Source: DAOUAJ01 sp034433615
Lineage (GTDB): Bacteria > Chloroflexota > Anaerolineae > DUEN01
Assembly: GCA_034433615.1 (NCBI GenBank)
Contig: DAOUAJ010000050.1
Coordinates: forward strand, 1-8,003
DNA: 8,003 nucleotides
Direction: 5' to 3'
The notes under the pieces were generated by a model. That model saw nothing but the letters and a program-made list of their open reading frames with translations. It was not told the DNA's origin and did no database searches. Both the position numbers and the translations under genes were made by a program. This document shows, piece by piece, positions 7,149 through 8,003 of this stretch; within the stretch, counting starts at the first letter, position 1; the number at the start of each line of letters is the position of its first letter.

Positions 7149-8003
7149 CCCTGTCCTCCAACATCAGCACCTGGCCCATGCTTTGCCCCGTCTCTCGGGC
7201 CAGCGTAGCTGCCACCATCGCACGACAATGAAAGCCCTGGCAGCGACCATGCAGAACGCGCGTTCGTCGCTTCAGCCCGTCTAGCGTGCGAGCCGGGATC
7301 ACCGCGTGAAGAGCGTCTAGGATCTCCCCTAACGTCACTCGCTCGCAATAACAGATCACACGCCCATAATCCGGGTTCGCAGCGATCATCGCTGAGGACT
7401 GGTATGGGCGCGTACCCGCTTCCCCAATGTAGGGCATGCGTACAGGCTTGAAGTCTCTCTTCAAAGATAACGGCAGCCCTGCTTCTGCCAGTAACTCTAC
7501 CACATACTCTGCAATACCTAAGCAGGCGGACACGCCCGTGGATCGGATCCCCCCCACACATACGTAGCGTTGGGGCGCGTGCAGGCGGATCTGATAATCC
7601 GCATGCTCCGTGGCCGCGCGCAGCCCTGCGTAGACTGCTGTCACCTCCTCATCGAGCAGACGCGAGAGGATCGCTTTTCCCTTTTGCCAGAGCAACTGCA
7701 CCCCAGCCGCGCTGGAACCCGTCTCGGTCTTGTCAGTGAGATCTTCCGCGGTGGGGCCGAGCACCACGTTACCGTACACAGTAGGGCTGATCAGCACTCC
7801 TTTGCTGACAGGCGTGGGCACAGGCAGCAAGACGTGATTCACCAGCGAGCGGGCCAGCTTGTCGAAGACGATCAGTTCTCCTCGACGCGGGGTGACCGTA
7901 AAGTCGTGATGTCCCAGCAACCGATCTACCTCGTCGGAATAGAGCCCGGCCGCATTGACCAGATAGCGACATCGTATCTTTCCGCCAGGGCCGTCCAGGA
8001 TGT
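7138..8003 (-). CDS. GlpA-like FAD-dependent oxidoreductase with C-terminal BFD-type [2Fe-2S] domain (5' end cut by window)
   Basis: The C-terminal 287 residues are visible and the frame stays open to base 8003. The N-terminal FAD GxGxxG region, expected roughly 190 residues further upstream, lies outside. The visible part begins in the DAO fold: LVNAAGLYSDEVD (residues 13-25 of the fragment), followed by PRRGELIVFDK, and VGGIRSTGVSA near 149-159, the usual FAD-contact segment. The tail is a Fer2_BFD domain with four cysteines at fragment residues 217, 219, 254 and 259 (C-x-C-x34-C-x4-C, bases 7225-7353; motifs CYCE and GRCQGFHC), which should bind a [2Fe-2S] cluster. This architecture is that of GlpA and the Thermotoga TM1432 type. 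It probably oxidises glycerol 3-phosphate or a 2-hydroxy acid and passes electrons through flavin and the cluster. GlpA is the nearest well-known homologue, but substrate identity cannot be decided here. It overlaps and probably co-folds with the downstream flavoprotein. Confidence 0.87.
   Translation of the reverse strand, partial: ILDGPGGKIRCRYLVNAAGLYSDEVDRLLGHHDFTVTPRRGELIVFDKLARSLVNHVLLPVPTPVSKGVLISPTVYGNVVLGPTAEDLTDKTETGSSAAGVQLLWQKGKAILSRLLDEEVTAVYAGLRAATEHADYQIRLHAPQRYVCVGGIRSTGVSACLGIAEYVVELLAEAGLPLSLKRDFKPVRMPYIGEAGTRPYQSSAMIAANPDYGRVICYCERVTLGEILDALHAVIPARTLDGLKRRTRVLHGRCQGFHCRAMVAATLARETGQSMGQVLMLEDRDGV

Noticed and set aside
7918..7920. TTG as the start of a 260-residue oxidoreductase
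   Set aside because: The frame continues upstream to the window edge with conserved DAO-fold residues (NAAGLYSDEVD), so the TTG is an internal Leu codon and the gene is cut by the window.
1..8003. Mobile element, CRISPR array, defence system or RNA gene
   Set aside because: No transposase or integrase motif, no regularly spaced repeats, no tRNA-like cloverleaf and no rRNA segment was recognised by eye on either strand.

Overview
This window reads entirely on the minus strand and holds five protein-coding genes, two of them cut by the window edges. In transcription order (right to left) they are: a GlpA-like FAD oxidoreductase with a C-terminal [2Fe-2S] BFD-type domain (5' end outside the window); a partner NAD(P)/FAD oxidoreductase of the HcnB / opine-oxidase-A / TM1433 type; a GT39 (PMT/ArnT-like) membrane glycosyltransferase with a duplicated C-terminal domain; an MgtC/SapB-DUF4010 membrane protein; and an exported Ycf48/BNR-like protein with a Thr/Pro linker, an IPT/TIG domain and the start of a CARDB-like domain (3' end outside the window). 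No tRNA, rRNA, CRISPR array, transposase or phage gene is visible. No stretch longer than 300 bases lacks a gene; the longest gap is 157 bases.

Likely source: a GC-rich bacterium, most plausibly Chloroflexota (Anaerolineae-like). This is inference from gene style, not from a marker gene. Exported proteins with long TPTPT-type linkers joined to Ycf48-like repeats, and GT39 proteins with large soluble C-terminal regions, are common there. The promoters proposed here look like ordinary sigma-70 sites.

Layout. Right third (5895-8003): the two oxidoreductase genes overlap by 11 bases and have a strong Shine-Dalgarno at the junction, so they are probably translationally coupled and form one enzyme complex oxidising a small hydroxy- or amino-acid-type or glycerol-3-phosphate-type substrate. 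The substrate cannot be read from sequence. Middle (2043-5894): after a 157-base gap holding a good promoter and a palindrome at the predicted start site, the glycosyltransferase and the MgtC-like gene lie 17 bases apart and probably form a two-gene transcription unit. Left quarter (1-2042): a 122-base gap with a reasonable promoter and a clear Shine-Dalgarno precedes the exported repeat protein.

The three blocks do not form an obvious single pathway. The glycosyltransferase, MgtC-like protein and exported protein all concern the envelope, while the oxidoreductase pair is metabolic. Nothing here amounts to a demonstrably new system. The most unusual points are the duplicated C-terminal domain of the glycosyltransferase, the multi-domain exported protein, and the oxidoreductase pair, which has no separate DUF1667-type gene directly downstream and whose smaller subunit has an atypical second nucleotide-binding motif.
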